Source of the DNA: Perkinsus chesapeaki
Lineage: Eukaryota; Perkinsozoa; Perkinsida; Perkinsidae
Assembly: GCA_013115145.1 (NCBI GenBank)
Contig: JAAPAO010000090.1
Coordinates: 1 to 64,000 of the forward strand
Direction: 5' to 3'
Length of the DNA: 64,000 nucleotides
The notes beneath the pieces were generated by a model. The model saw nothing but the letters and a program-made list of their open reading frames with translations. It had not been told where the DNA came from and made no database searches. A program made the translations under genes and the position numbers. Positions 1 through 10,219 of the stretch are shown piece after piece (position 1 is the stretch's first letter; each line of letters opens with the position of its first letter).

Positions 1-1634
1 CCTCCGGCACATACTCTCGAGCGTTTCTTCGGTTCACCCGTTTAGGAAATCGCCACAGATCTCCCCACATTACTTTACGTGAGAACCGATACCTACACAG
101 ACGAGTGACAAAAGATGTATTATTGACCTACCCCATCGTATGCGGTTTTGCTCTAGACACTGAGAGCCTCTCAAAGTTATTAGGAGCACTGCATGCATCC
201 ACTAGTGTGTGGCCTCCTGCCTTGATAGGTGGCATCAGGAGCCTCGGCCAGAAATACGATTTCTCGGCCGCTGTCGGAGCGTCCTCCTCTTTGCTGTATT
301 TTTGTCGAGGCCCTACGAGGAAGAACAGAGGCTTTCCCCAGCCGCGATGCGGTGAGGGGTCACACCTTCTCCCTTACGGATGACCAAAAAGCTGAACTTG
401 TCCCACTCGACGTGCCGTGCCTGCGAGCCTTTGTTATACACATAATGTGGAAGGCGTTTCCTAACAGAAAACAGAGCATACTGAGAATGGGCAGGCAACG
501 ACTAGTTTACACTCCTTGGTGGAAGTGGCACCAATCCCTGCCAGTAGTGGCTAAAGGGCACATGGATTCATGGGGACATGGCGCGACGAAATGGAAGGCC
601 TTCTCTCTGAGACCGTAGCAACTGTCGAAGCTGAGAAGTAGAACTGTATGCTACGGGAGCTGCATGATGAAGAGCTCTCTGATGTGGTGAATAAACCGGA
701 AGCCCGTGGGCGTGCCGGCTTCGATGACAACCAACACACCTCCGTCCTCAACTCTGTTCCATAGGTTGCGTATCTATCATAGACAGTAAGCTAGTGGGTT
801 AGGACTCCTAACTTAGGAGCTCCGCCTACCAAGAGATCTCGTGCCTCCTGCCCCTTTAGATGCATGAGAACGTAACTGATGGTGATGATACTTTGTCGTT
901 GATGCTTGCTGTCATATAGCTGAGAACTCCACTCGATTGAAGAGGATAAATCAGAGAGCATGTATCTGCATCATCGGCTACAGAAGTGAATGCCTGGTGA
1001 CTAGGAACAAAGGGTCGACGGGAGCCAGGGGAGAGCAAAAATACAATGTATTTGACATCTCTGTTGACTCTAGCAAGAACACATTCTCCACTATGGTAGA
1101 AGCAACTCGTTTCCGTTGGGCTAGACGGAAATGAGGAGAGCTAAGCAGACGTTTCCGACTTCCCCATTTGCTTCATATGTAGACTTGGTTCCACACAAGT
1201 GATCCTTCTAATGTGCCTCTCCCCCCAGACATCCATAGCTGCGCATACTGATGGTGCTGGACCGGCACCGTAGTCGAGGATAGAACTGAGGAGACAAGCG
1301 ACACAAAGTAAAGATCACATCAAGATATTGGGCTTGCTTCCGTAGTCCTTGCTTCCGTAGTCCGTAGTCCGGGCTTATTTTAGAGCTAGCAAGACTCCCT
1401 TCTAGACACGCATAGGCTTCATAGATTTCAACCAAACCAGGTCTACGAAATCGGTTCTAGAATCTCACTACCCAACAGGAAACTAAACCCGAGGAGACCT
1501 GACTTTCTAAATCGATGGAAAATTGACGAACCAATACAGAGAGGAATGTGGAGTTACACGTCATAGAGAGTGAGAAGCCTATGGAGCACTCGCCAGTCTT
1601 GTCGCTCACTTTGGTTTCAAATCCGGGCATCTCT
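1..1634. other. Unresolved stretch, possible exons
   Basis: I could not build a gene here. A plus-strand open frame at about 229-618 and another at about 580-760 have coding-like composition but no recognisable domain, and the frames do not join through a clear GT-AG intron. A 15-bp unit (CTTGCTTCCGTAGTC) is repeated twice in tandem at 1333-1362, followed by a partial third copy. At about 1613-1630 the minus strand reads GCCCGGATTTGAAACC, resembling the intron motif described elsewhere in this window. It could lie in a further intron of the neighbouring minus-strand gene. Confidence 0.3.
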
Positions 1635-2742
1635 TCATGACCTCATGCAGCACTCTGAAGTTAACAGCATACGCAGGAGGGAACCTGCCATGAGCAACGC
1701 GTAACTCAACATGATAATAACGTAGAGCCCCTCCCACCGATGAGCTAGGTAGGCAACAGCTGCCTCTGGTGAATAGAACTGTTGGTATAGCCGATGTCGA
1801 CTGTCTTCAGCATGAGCAATGGAAAGCCGTTGAAGCTCAGATATCTCCTGGGAACGTTCGGGCTGAGAACCGGCGTCGAAGGAAGCGCTACATATGACCA
1901 GGCTACATCGAAAAGCTCGGGCATCGTGTGCTTAAGCTCTTGAAAGTGCTGGCCTTTGGTTATTCGATCCAGACGGCTCTTCTCTTTGTCATCTTCCTTT
2001 TCCGGGAGCTAAAGGGTGATAACAGTATAGCGGCGGGGAAAATGGACGGATGTATCCGAGGTTGAAGCGTGCAAGATACGCAACAGCTCAGGTGGAAGAC
2101 GAACTTACAAATGCACTCGAAAGAACTCTTGGGAGTTCTGTACTGCTTCTGCTTCTCTGACGCTGCATAACATACCTAGCGTAACGCTCAACATCCTTCT
2201 TGTTGCCGAAATCTCGCAGCAATCGTATTATCTGACACCTCTAGCTATCGCGTCCCATCCATATCTCAACTCACCTTAGCCTTAAGCTGAGGATTGAGGA
2301 AGTTGGTCTTTTGCGTACACATGGCGAGGTTATCCAACTCCACAACATACAGTGGGTCCAGCTCCGAAGGGCTGCCGAAATGACGGTCAAACTTGAATCT
2401 GTTCACTTCACTTCTCCGCCCCTCTCTCAGTAGCAGCAGCAAGCTCACCCTCTAGTGATGGCCTTATTATTCATATGCTGCTCGAACCAGAGGATATCGG
2501 GATTAGTAGAGGAGGCCCGCTGATCCTCCTCCCTTTCGTCCAATTCCATCGCTGAAACTAACCCTTCAGTAGGCCTAATACGATGCAATGGTACCACCTG
2601 CTCCCAGCCTTCCAGCACACCCTCCTCGGTGGCAAGAGCTGCAACTAGGAGAAGATTCACCGGTGACAGCAGTGGATGCCGAGCAACAACCCCGCGTGAA
2701 GAGGCGGGCGGACGGGGAGGCCGGAGCGGCGCGGTGAAGCAT
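1635..2742 (-). CDS. Putative mitochondrial membrane protein, unrecognised
   Basis: This is a multi-exon minus-strand gene that I do not recognise. The first exon (2742-2661) starts MLHRAAPASPSARLF and is rich in Arg, Ser and Ala with no acidic residue, like a mitochondrial presequence. A 22-nt intron (2660-2639) is needed to continue the frame into ALATEEGVLEGWEQ. Later exons encode FKFDRHFGSPSEL, an Arg/Asp-rich helix near 2190, LPEKEDDKEKSRLDR near 2010, and a C-terminal stretch containing YVIIMLSYALLMAGSLL, a likely single membrane helix. The frame then meets TGA at 1635-1637. That stop may instead lie in a further intron, because a GT donor (GTCATGAAG) sits just before it, so the true 3' end could be further left. 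A mitochondrial location is inferred only from the N-terminus. Confidence 0.5.
2639..2660 (-). other. 22-nt intron
   Basis: The sequence GTGAATCTTCTCCTAG plus TTGCAG begins GT and ends CAG. Removing it joins a presequence-like first exon in phase 1 to a downstream open frame of about 63 codons, while reading through hits a stop within about 30 codons. It is one of the two shortest introns I infer in the window. Confidence 0.5.
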
Positions 2743-2859
2743 TAAGAATAGCTGCCTGGCGCTCAAGCCTACCTAATTGAGAAACGCAAAGGCACTTGCC
2801 GATCACAGCAAAAGGCTCATCGGGGCTAGATGATATAAAAAGGATGGCGCAAAAACTGT

Positions 2860-3476
2860 TCACTGAAAATATGCAATCTCATCGCCTTCGCCAACGTTCC
2901 ACTGTACGCCACTGAGCTCGGGTGTATTGCCATAACAAGGCAACGGCTAAGAGGAAGGTCTATTAAGGTGGGAGGCAATGCTTACGTTGAATATACGAGC
3001 GACAGCATAGGCCTCTGGGCCCACTTTGATCTTGACAAAGTAGTTGGTTCCTGCCACTACCTGACAGTTAGTCTCAATGCATATTCGGTGAACTGATGCC
3101 ACAATACACGAGCAACCCGATCAGGCTAATGAGGGGTATGAGGAAGGAGGACACGGAAGGAAGGTTTTTATGTTTATAGCATAAAACTAGGTGTAAGCTC
3201 TACAAGCGTGAATTTAGTGAACAGATTCCCCTGCCGGTTTGGTACTTGCCAAAATCCAACCATTCAGCAGCCCGGTAAAGAAATAGCTATATAACGTTAA
3301 CAATGAGACGACTCCAGATAATTCATCCTACTTACCTGGCTCCTGTAAGATATCGGCTCAAACTCCGGGAATGCGGCATTAGAACTGCTCTTCTCCTGTA
3401 AAGCTGGGCGAACTTGCTCGCACAGATGCTTAACAGTATCATCAACGGGCTTAACCTCTCCTAGGCCTCCACACAT
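2860..3476 (-). CDS. Stefin-type cystatin (cysteine protease inhibitor)
   Basis: This is a small intracellular inhibitor of papain-family cysteine proteases. Three exons, 3476-3336, 3060-2986 and 2946-2860, are 141, 75 and 87 nt and encode 100 residues, the normal stefin length. The N-terminus MCGGLGEV carries the conserved Cys-Gly start. Residues 47-51 are QVVAG, the first inhibitory hairpin, followed by TNYFVKIKVG. The second loop region has PLPCYGNTPEL in place of the usual LPHENKPL. The protein ends DEIAYFQ, close to the stefin ending. There is no signal peptide, as expected for stefins. The second intron is only 39 nt, and the first is 275 nt. An upstream in-frame Met exists, but the chosen start matches the family. 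It lies between two other minus-strand genes with no obvious functional link, although two secreted-type proteases are encoded further right. Confidence 0.9.
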
Positions 3477-4199
3477 TTTCCTTGCAGCAGACATGAAACG
3501 CTTAATCTGGTCCGAGCTGGCGGGAACTGATAACCAAACTCCCCCCAGATGCCTGGTGAAACGGTTCTGCACATAGCCTGGTATTTAACGTTTTAATGGT
3601 CGCGTTCAAAAATGTGTGCCCTCAATGAGGCTCCTCATCTCCGGACGATCCCTCGTGATGGACTGGGGAAGCCGGGGCGTTCTCCCCCTCTACGGCTACT
3701 GCTTCGGCAAGAGTGTGCAGCGCAGGGAATCTCACGGAAAGGTCGGAGCTTGGGTCTGAAGATGGGGAGAAAATACCACTTCAACTTGGCCCAGAATTCC
3801 GCATGAATGACCAGCATCGAAGGTGCGGACCTGTATATTATACTCCAGAGCTACTTGAACTAGATTTCTTTAGAGCCTAAAGCCCTTAAAAAAGAGTGGT
3901 ATCCTACGTGAGGCGATTTCTATAAGCCGAGCACTTCGACTCTAGGAATCGATATCAATATTAGCTACAAAACCTCCTCGACACAGCCTTATCCATAAGC
4001 AATCACCAGGACGAAGGTTACGATGTTACAAGTCTGGTAGATTGTTGCGGCATATCGTCAGTTTTCTAGGTGTGCATGGATTCACACACATGATATTGAT
4101 CCGGCTCTGGTATCGGATCTCACTGTCGACTCCCAACCGCCTAGAAGGGAGGACTCGGGTTGCAATGGGTTTATACGATGTAATATATGCGATATAGTA
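3477..4199. other. Intergenic stretch upstream of cystatin gene
   Basis: This interval lies between the cystatin start and the last supported exon of the BAG6-like gene. It has only short open frames of about 60 codons on both strands near 3610-3820, which overlap each other and look like chance frames. It probably contains the cystatin promoter and the 3' end of the BAG6-like gene. Confidence 0.3.
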
Positions 4200-7100
4200 A
4201 CACCCATGTAACTACACTGTGTAAAAGTACCCTCTGTATGTCGAAGCAATATAGCCTGCCCACCCAATCCAATCCACGCCTTCCCTCCTATTACCAAGCA
4301 GCTGTTGATAATTAGCATCATGCGCCAACCTTTCCGCTGCGGATTCCAACAAAGCATTCATATGCTGTAAATCCAGACCCTCCGGTGGCTGGGCCCCAAC
4401 CGATCCCTCCATACCAGCCCTAGCCGACGCTGTGGACCACCTTCCAGAAACTACAATACCCTCCTACTTCCCAGCCCCTACCGGTCGGCCATCATCCCTT
4501 CAACAGGCGGTGCTCCTGCTGCTGCCACGTCATCTCGATAGCCGTTGGAGAACGGAGTGGCGGCCTGCGCCCGAGCTTCGGAGAGCTGATAAACCGTAGA
4601 CTCCTTCGATGATCCAGTAGCACTACCATATTAGGCATGAACCCTGGTCGACTTGACCACCGATCCATTCTGGCCTTAACTGTCGGGTCAACCTCTCCAT
4701 CACAGCCGTGATGGTCCGCGAAGGCCTCGTCCTCCTCTGGACGCTCCACTGACCCTGGAGTGTCCGGCAACGGTATGACATAGCCTTCAGGCACGGTGTA
4801 TGGCTCCTGCTGTTGGCGGCACTCGGGAGCCTATGGAGATAGTCCCACTAGCCTGAAGCCTTTCATCCTCCTACCTCATCAACTACACACTCCCCACCAT
4901 CAACCTCATCTGTTTGCCGGCGGTCACTCGACAAGCCGGCCTCCTGCGGTCCTAGGAACTGTATCAGCGGTGATTGCTCGCTTTGCTGTGGACCTGACCA
5001 CAGATGGTCCCCAAGTGACACTGAATGCAACGCAACAAAGCCTAAACTATAATACCACCAAGGAGAGCAGACACCTCTACTGTGGAGAACGTCGCTGCCT
5101 CTTACGCGCTCTCTCGCCTCCGTTCCTTCCCCCTCGGCCACTGGACGGTTCTGCATTAGCAGGGGCAGCTTCATCATCCCCTAACACATACTAAACAAGC
5201 CAACCCTTCAGATCGGTTACCTCGCTCTGAGGAGGAGGACCCCAGTGTTGGAGCGCCTCCTTGGACAGATGGCGCCCCGGCGTCCGTGGCACCAGCTGGC
5301 CCTGTAGGCGAGGGAGCTACCGAGGGCTCCGCTGTGGCCGAAGTGGCCTGAAGAGGCGAATAGCGTTGCCTGAATAACATATTATCATTTTCGACTACCT
5401 CCGTCTGATCAGCTGCAGCAGCAGCCCCATCCTCCCCCTGGTCTCTGGTCCGCACTTGTCCTCGACCCTCTGGATCGAACATGTCGCACCATACCCTGTT
5501 AACGACAGACACCATCATCTCGCTCGTGTCCGTCAACTCAGCCAGCATTCTCGCCAACTGATGAGGAACCAACCCTATGAGCTCTCCAGAGGCCTCCATC
5601 AGTTACATATGCCAGGTCGTCCTGCCGCTGAGGAATGGGCTCCGCATCGTCCGCTCCACGAGAGGCAGCATCACTTTGTAACTATCAAGATGGACATACC
5701 CATCCAGGGCGCGTGGGAACTTTACCATCAGACTGACGTCCCCGACCATCTGAGCAGCCGACAGAAGAAGTCTCTGGTAGTTCCTCAAAAACGTGGGCAG
5801 GTCGTCGCTGCCTCGATAGTGCCGCGGCCCCGGCAGCTGCGAGAGATCTAAGAACGCTGTATGCCAAGAGCTGGTCGGTCGCCAGGATGCTGCCTACGGC
5901 CCATGAGATGGTCCACTCGAGTGTCCGAGTCGATAAGTGTCCGCCAGGGAAAGCCCGGAGTCTGCTCGGCCCGGTGCTGTAACTCCTCATCTCGAACACT
6001 GCGTCCTCGATTGACTACTGGGTGCTGGAGGACAGGTATTCTATCTGATAGAAGAACCGTAAAACTACCAACAGTAAGCCTCCCCCTACTGGAGTCAGTG
6101 GCCACCCCTTCGCTACTGGCTGTTGACCGAGCTGCTCCTGCAGACTGCCTGCCTGGACCTTACACACACTTAAAATCACACGCCCAGATAACCACCTATT
6201 ACGCCGGCCCGAGACTATAGGTCTGCCCCGAATTGGCGGCTCTGTTGTACCAGCCGCGCCACCAGCACTCCTTCCAGGCCTGCGGAGCAATACGAGAAAA
6301 ACACCCTTAGGATGCCCTACAGTCGCGCAGAAAGCGATCTCGGCCGTGCGGCGCTGGTCGGCCCGTTGCCAGTGGTGAAGGTGGTCGTGACCGTGCCTCC
6401 CCCAGAAACTTGCCCGCCAGAGGCGAGGCTGCCGAACAACTGTGTTAGACCGCTGATGACATCCTGCCTGCAAGGGACACCAGCTCCTCCACCTACTACA
6501 CTTCCATCTTACACTCCATTGCCGGAGGTAGCCTGGGCATTCCCCTCAGGTGTTCCGGGCGCCTCCTGACCATCACATTACAAGCTGATGTCAATGCTGC
6601 CTACCTCTCCCGCTCCAGTGGACCTCGGTCTCGGGGCCGATGCCGAGGAGTCCCCTGCTGGTGGCGATGGACTCTGGGTGCCGCCTCCTGAAGGGCTACA
6701 GTGATGTCAACCGCGCCCCTCCCGACTACCTTGAGTCGCGGCGCTATTACCGTTGGACCTCGGAGCAGCCGCAGCTGGCGGCCTCGGCCCGAAGAGGCCA
6801 CCGAACGGCAGAGGGATAGGGCCGCCCTGTTGGTCCCCGCCAATAATCTAACACTCGGACTCCTCTCGACGCAGTTGACGAACTTCTACTACCTGGCCAG
6901 TCATAGGGTCCAACTGGAAGGACTGCATCACAACATGGGCTGTCCCCGGGGCACCTCCAACATTACCACCAACCTCACCGGGGAGAACAAATTGAGCACC
7001 AGCCCCACCGCCGGCGGCGGCGGCACCCGATAGCAGGCCGGGCGGCAACAGATTGCTAAATATGTTACCTATACAAAACACTACTGCATTGCAGCAGCTA

Positions 7101-7658
7101 TTCCAAGCCTACCCATCTGAGGTGGGGGGACATCGTTTGTGCCACTCGACCGCTGCTGCTGTTGCTGAGCAGTATCCGAGGCTGTACTCGATGCCGAGCT
7201 ATTAGCATTCCTTATGGTCGACACTGGCCTCACCTTGAAGATGGGACACTGGAGCGAGGGAAGCTCGGCACACCGACGCTTACCACCATGTGTACAGTCT
7301 GGCCACTTTCAGTAAGGAATTCATCCAGGTGTTTATGGGGCTCATGAGAGATCACTTGACCTCTAAAAATCAGCCGCTGCAGCATAGGGTCTATCTCAGC
7401 CTGAGCTCAAAAGAATCTTTCCTCCCCAAAGATACTTCAAGCTCCCACTTCCCTATGTATCCGATCCATCAGGTCCGATACCGTCTCCGTATGCGGATTA
7501 ATATTATAGGTAAGCGTCACACCATTCATCCGTCTGACGTGGACCACCCAGAGGTCGCTCTCCTCCGCGGAATTTTCCGGGCTACCAGTTGCGGAGGATA
7601 CAGTCGCGGAGTTAGTATTTCCCATAGAAGTGTCTTTGGTGGGTGTTTGACTGGACAT
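4200..7658 (-). CDS. BAG6/scythe-like ubiquitin-domain protein
   Basis: This is a large Gly/Pro/Ser-rich protein with an N-terminal ubiquitin-like domain. It starts MSSQTPTKDTSMGN at 7658. The ubiquitin fold is split by an intron at about 7390-7440. The two halves read LWVVHVRRMNGVTLTYNI and DPMLQRLIFRGQVI, then LTESGQTVHMV, the classic end of a ubiquitin-like domain. Downstream exons hold a Gln run (QQQQQ), FSNLLPPGLLSGAAAA, QFVLPGEVGGNVGGAPG, many Pro/Ser-rich segments, a domain around LIGLVPHQLARMLAELTD (about 5540), and near 4300 a helix HMNALLESAAERLAHDA. The order resembles BAG6/scythe, a chaperone for tail-anchored and mislocalised proteins, but a ubiquilin- or HERP-like relative cannot be excluded. 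Internal exon boundaries were not all resolved and the 3' end is approximate. Confidence 0.6.
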
Positions 7659-7740
7659 GAGAAAAGTAATACTATAACCGTTCCACATTGGTGGCCACTA
7701 CCAACCCAAGGATCCCGAGGGTAAACGGAAACATGCCAAA

Positions 7741-8267
7741 TTAGCACCATTTTTGAGAACCATTGTTGATGGCAAAAATAACCTTCCCACCAACCCCGAG
7801 CTCGATGCATTCTCGATGGGTCATAAAGCCCTCTGGAGTCTGCATTATCCATGTTCCAGTGTTCATACTGACCATGACCGCGTCGCCACGAAATTATAGC
7901 CCCGGACCTACCCTGTACGCTCCTTGAGCTCGTGTGGCAAGAGCCAGATGTCTCGACTCGGTTTGGAAACAACTTGAATGTTACGGATGACCGGAGCAAC
8001 TGAGGTATCCAAGGTCGAAAGGCGGAAGATTCTTGTGAGGTTACATTGATATCTTTTCAGAAGTATATTGATGCGGTTACCCTCCACTACAAACCCTCGA
8101 ATAAACCCTTCCCTTTGAAGCAACTTCAGCAAGTGGACCTGCGTGCGTATCTTTAGGTTAACTTCAAGTCATCCGTGATATCCTACATTCATATTACTAT
8201 AAGGACATCTCTGTACCGGCGCTGTAGCCGTCAAGAGACTAGTAACCATCTCACATGCCTTCTGCAT
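7741..8267 (-). CDS. Mitochondrial ribosomal protein uS8
   Basis: This is a small-subunit ribosomal protein of bacterial uS8 type, probably mitochondrial. Exons 8267-8187, 8138-7912 and 7867-7741 (81, 227 and 127 nt) encode 144 residues. The order follows uS8: an N-terminal helix ending PVQRCPYSNMN, then LLKLLQREGFIRGF, then VVSKPSRDIWLLPHEL, and a C-terminal block TWIMQTPEGFMTHREC followed by IELGVGGKVIFAIN. The last corresponds to the conserved Thr-x-x-Gly-x-Met-Thr-x-x-x-Ala and GGE/K-V loop of the family. The introns are 44 and 48 nt. No separate targeting presequence is obvious, so organelle assignment is by similarity to bacterial and mitochondrial rather than cytosolic uS8. It is divergently transcribed from the RSL1D1-like gene, with 93 bp between the start codons. 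Confidence 0.85.
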
Positions 8268-8360
8268 CCTCGTCAACTCCTGCCAATACAACACCTTCAC
8301 CGGCTTCCAGGCCTGCGTGGCAAATCGCGCGCGCCCAACCAATCGATTCGCCTTGCCACC
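8268..8360. promoter_or_regulatory. Short divergent intergenic region, likely bidirectional promoter
   Basis: Only 93 bp separate the start codons of two head-to-head genes, mitochondrial uS8 (minus) and an RSL1D1-type nucleolar protein (plus). It contains a GC-rich run (AAATCGCGCGCGCCCAACC) and no TATA-like element. Both products serve ribosome production, so a shared promoter is plausible. That is inference from spacing only. Confidence 0.4.
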
Positions 8361-10027
8361 ATGGATAAGTCTTCCCTCGAGGCTTGCAACTCCCAGCTAC
8401 CTAAAGCCGTCAGTGCTCTTCTGAAGTAAGCCTCTAACATTGTGCTATCACAGGGACTACGTTTCACGTATTATGTAGGAAAATCCGCTAATTTTTGCCA
8501 AAAAAATTTCCGTAAATTTCCGTGAATTTGTGAAAGAGTGCGTCACAATCTTCGCGGAACAGGTGACGAATCTTCGAGCTCCAAGCTCAGTATTTTGATA
8601 GGTGTCTTCAACGACTCTGTGTTGCCATGGAGCTGGGCTTAAGGAGCGGTTATCAGGTACTCAGCGAAGAAGGCTGCCGAGAAGGCCACCAAGGACTTGT
8701 TGGCTGAGGAGGCTGGTGATACCGTTACTGTACAGATTAACGTTGATAAGATACAAGGGAAGGCCGATAATAAATACCGTCTTATGTAGTACCAGTGGGG
8801 GGTTATGCTGGCAATCACATCGGGGAGGGTTTCCTTTACGTGCGTAACCAAGTGGTAATGCGGGCTGCTTAATGGCTGCATTTTGCGAGGGTGAAGAATA
8901 TTCTTTTGTGGCTTCAGTCAAGTGCCTCACTCGATACACGGAAAGAACGGGATTGAAGGCCTCTCCGTTTGCTTCATCGCCCGAGACCCGAAGCAGGCTG
9001 CCCAGAAGCTAGTTGCCAAGTACCAAACCTCGATGGTATCTTTCCATCATCGACCTTAGATACAATCTTCCCATCAATAAGATCGTAACAGTGAAGTCTC
9101 TTCGGTCAAAGTAATACCACTCAATATGGAAGTGGTGGTCGTCATCTGCGCCCCTACAGATACTCTGCCCGTTTCGAGCTCCTTCGCGATTTGGCCAACG
9201 CCCATGACGTCTTCCTCTGCGACTCCTCGGTCGCCGACATGCTTCCTAATCTCCTTGGGAAATACTTCTATCACCACAAGAAGCAAAAGATTCCGTAGCC
9301 GTTGGTCACTAAGGCCCTTTGGGACGTTATCTTTCAGGGTTCCTGTTAAGTGGCCTGCACCTTCGTCGACCAATGCGGATCCTAGCAAGCAGGTTGAGAA
9401 GGCTTTGAATAGTAATTGTGGTGCTAGATTTTTCTCCTGAATTCACCCCCCTAGGCACACGCTACCGTAAGAGCACCGGGGCAAGCATTAGTGTGAGGAT
9501 AGGAGATACTTCTATGTCTAAAGAGTAAGATTCTCCTGGACAAAATCTTCATAGTGCGTATGCGCATATCTTTCAGGGATCTGGTCGATAACGCTAAGGT
9601 TGTCCTTGCCGCCTTGTCGAGCGATATGTTGTCCGTGAAGCGGAATATTCTCAGCGTTGGCGTTCAGAGCACGGACTCCCTGATGCTGCCTGTGTGGGCC
9701 GCCAAACGCACAAGTGCCGCGCCTGCCGAGGCTAAGCCGGCACCGGCCAAGAAGGGCGCTAAGAGAGCTTTACCGGAGGAAGAGGAGGAGGAAGAAGAAG
9801 AAGTCGATGTTGGCAAGATGAAACTGTCGGAGGTTCCTGTGGGGAAATTGGAGGAGGTAGGGATCGAACCTGAGACCTGTTCACTGACCGATTGGCTTCA
9901 GAGACGCGAGAAGAAGCGTGCGGCAGTAGCAGCCGAGGCGCCGATCAAGGCAGCAACGGTAGAGAAGAAAAAGGGGAAGAAGAAGGCAACTGGTGCTATC
10001 AACAAGAAGAAGCTCCGCACTAAATAA
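8361..10027 (+). CDS. Ribosomal L1 domain protein, RSL1D1/Utp30 type
   Basis: This is a nucleolar uL1-fold protein implicated in ribosome biogenesis. Exons 8361-8425, 8657-8785, 8918-9019, 9060-9110, 9160-9294, 9338-9411, 9455-9524 and 9577-10027 total 1077 nt (358 aa). The L1 fold is visible as EGLSVCFIARDPKQAA, NLPINKIVTVKSLRSKY, then AHDVFLCDSSVADMLPNL and LGKYFYHHKKQKIPVPVKW, the last being the conserved K-P-V loop. RYRKSTGASISVRIG follows. The C-terminus is acidic (a run of nine Glu) and then Lys-rich (KKKGKKKATG, ending LRTK), typical of nucleolar proteins. Inside the last exon, 9857-9901 could itself be a 45-nt in-frame intron; splicing it would give KLEE joined to RREKKRAAV and shorten the protein by 15 residues. 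Intron 1 holds a tandem AATTTCCGT repeat near 8508. Confidence 0.88.
9857..9901 (+). repeat. Candidate in-frame intron with tRNA B-box-like motif
   Basis: This 45-nt stretch begins GTAGGGATCGAACC and ends TTGGCTTCAG, so it has canonical intron ends. Its length is a multiple of three with no internal stop, so retention would not break the frame. Its first bases are the exact complement of a tRNA T-loop (GGTTCGATCCC on the minus strand). Removing it joins two charged helical segments more naturally than the encoded GIEPETCSLTDW. It matches motifs in three other introns of this window. Confidence 0.5.
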
Positions 10028-10219
10028 GTTGCTACCTACTTGAGGCTACAGACGTATTCTATTTACCAGGCAGGCGGCGTTGTCTTTCTATCGAGGAACG
10101 TTTCTCCCACGTAAGATACTCCCAGTGCTAGTTGTGTTGGGGGAGGGGCTTGGATGGAGGTATTTTGGTGAAAACAGCAGCAGCAGCTTACCTTACCTTG
10201 TTATTACTGCTTTACCGTT

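Noticed and set aside
2657-2863. Minus-strand open frame overlapping cystatin and the adjacent gene
   Set aside because: It is out of frame with both supported genes and lacks similarity.
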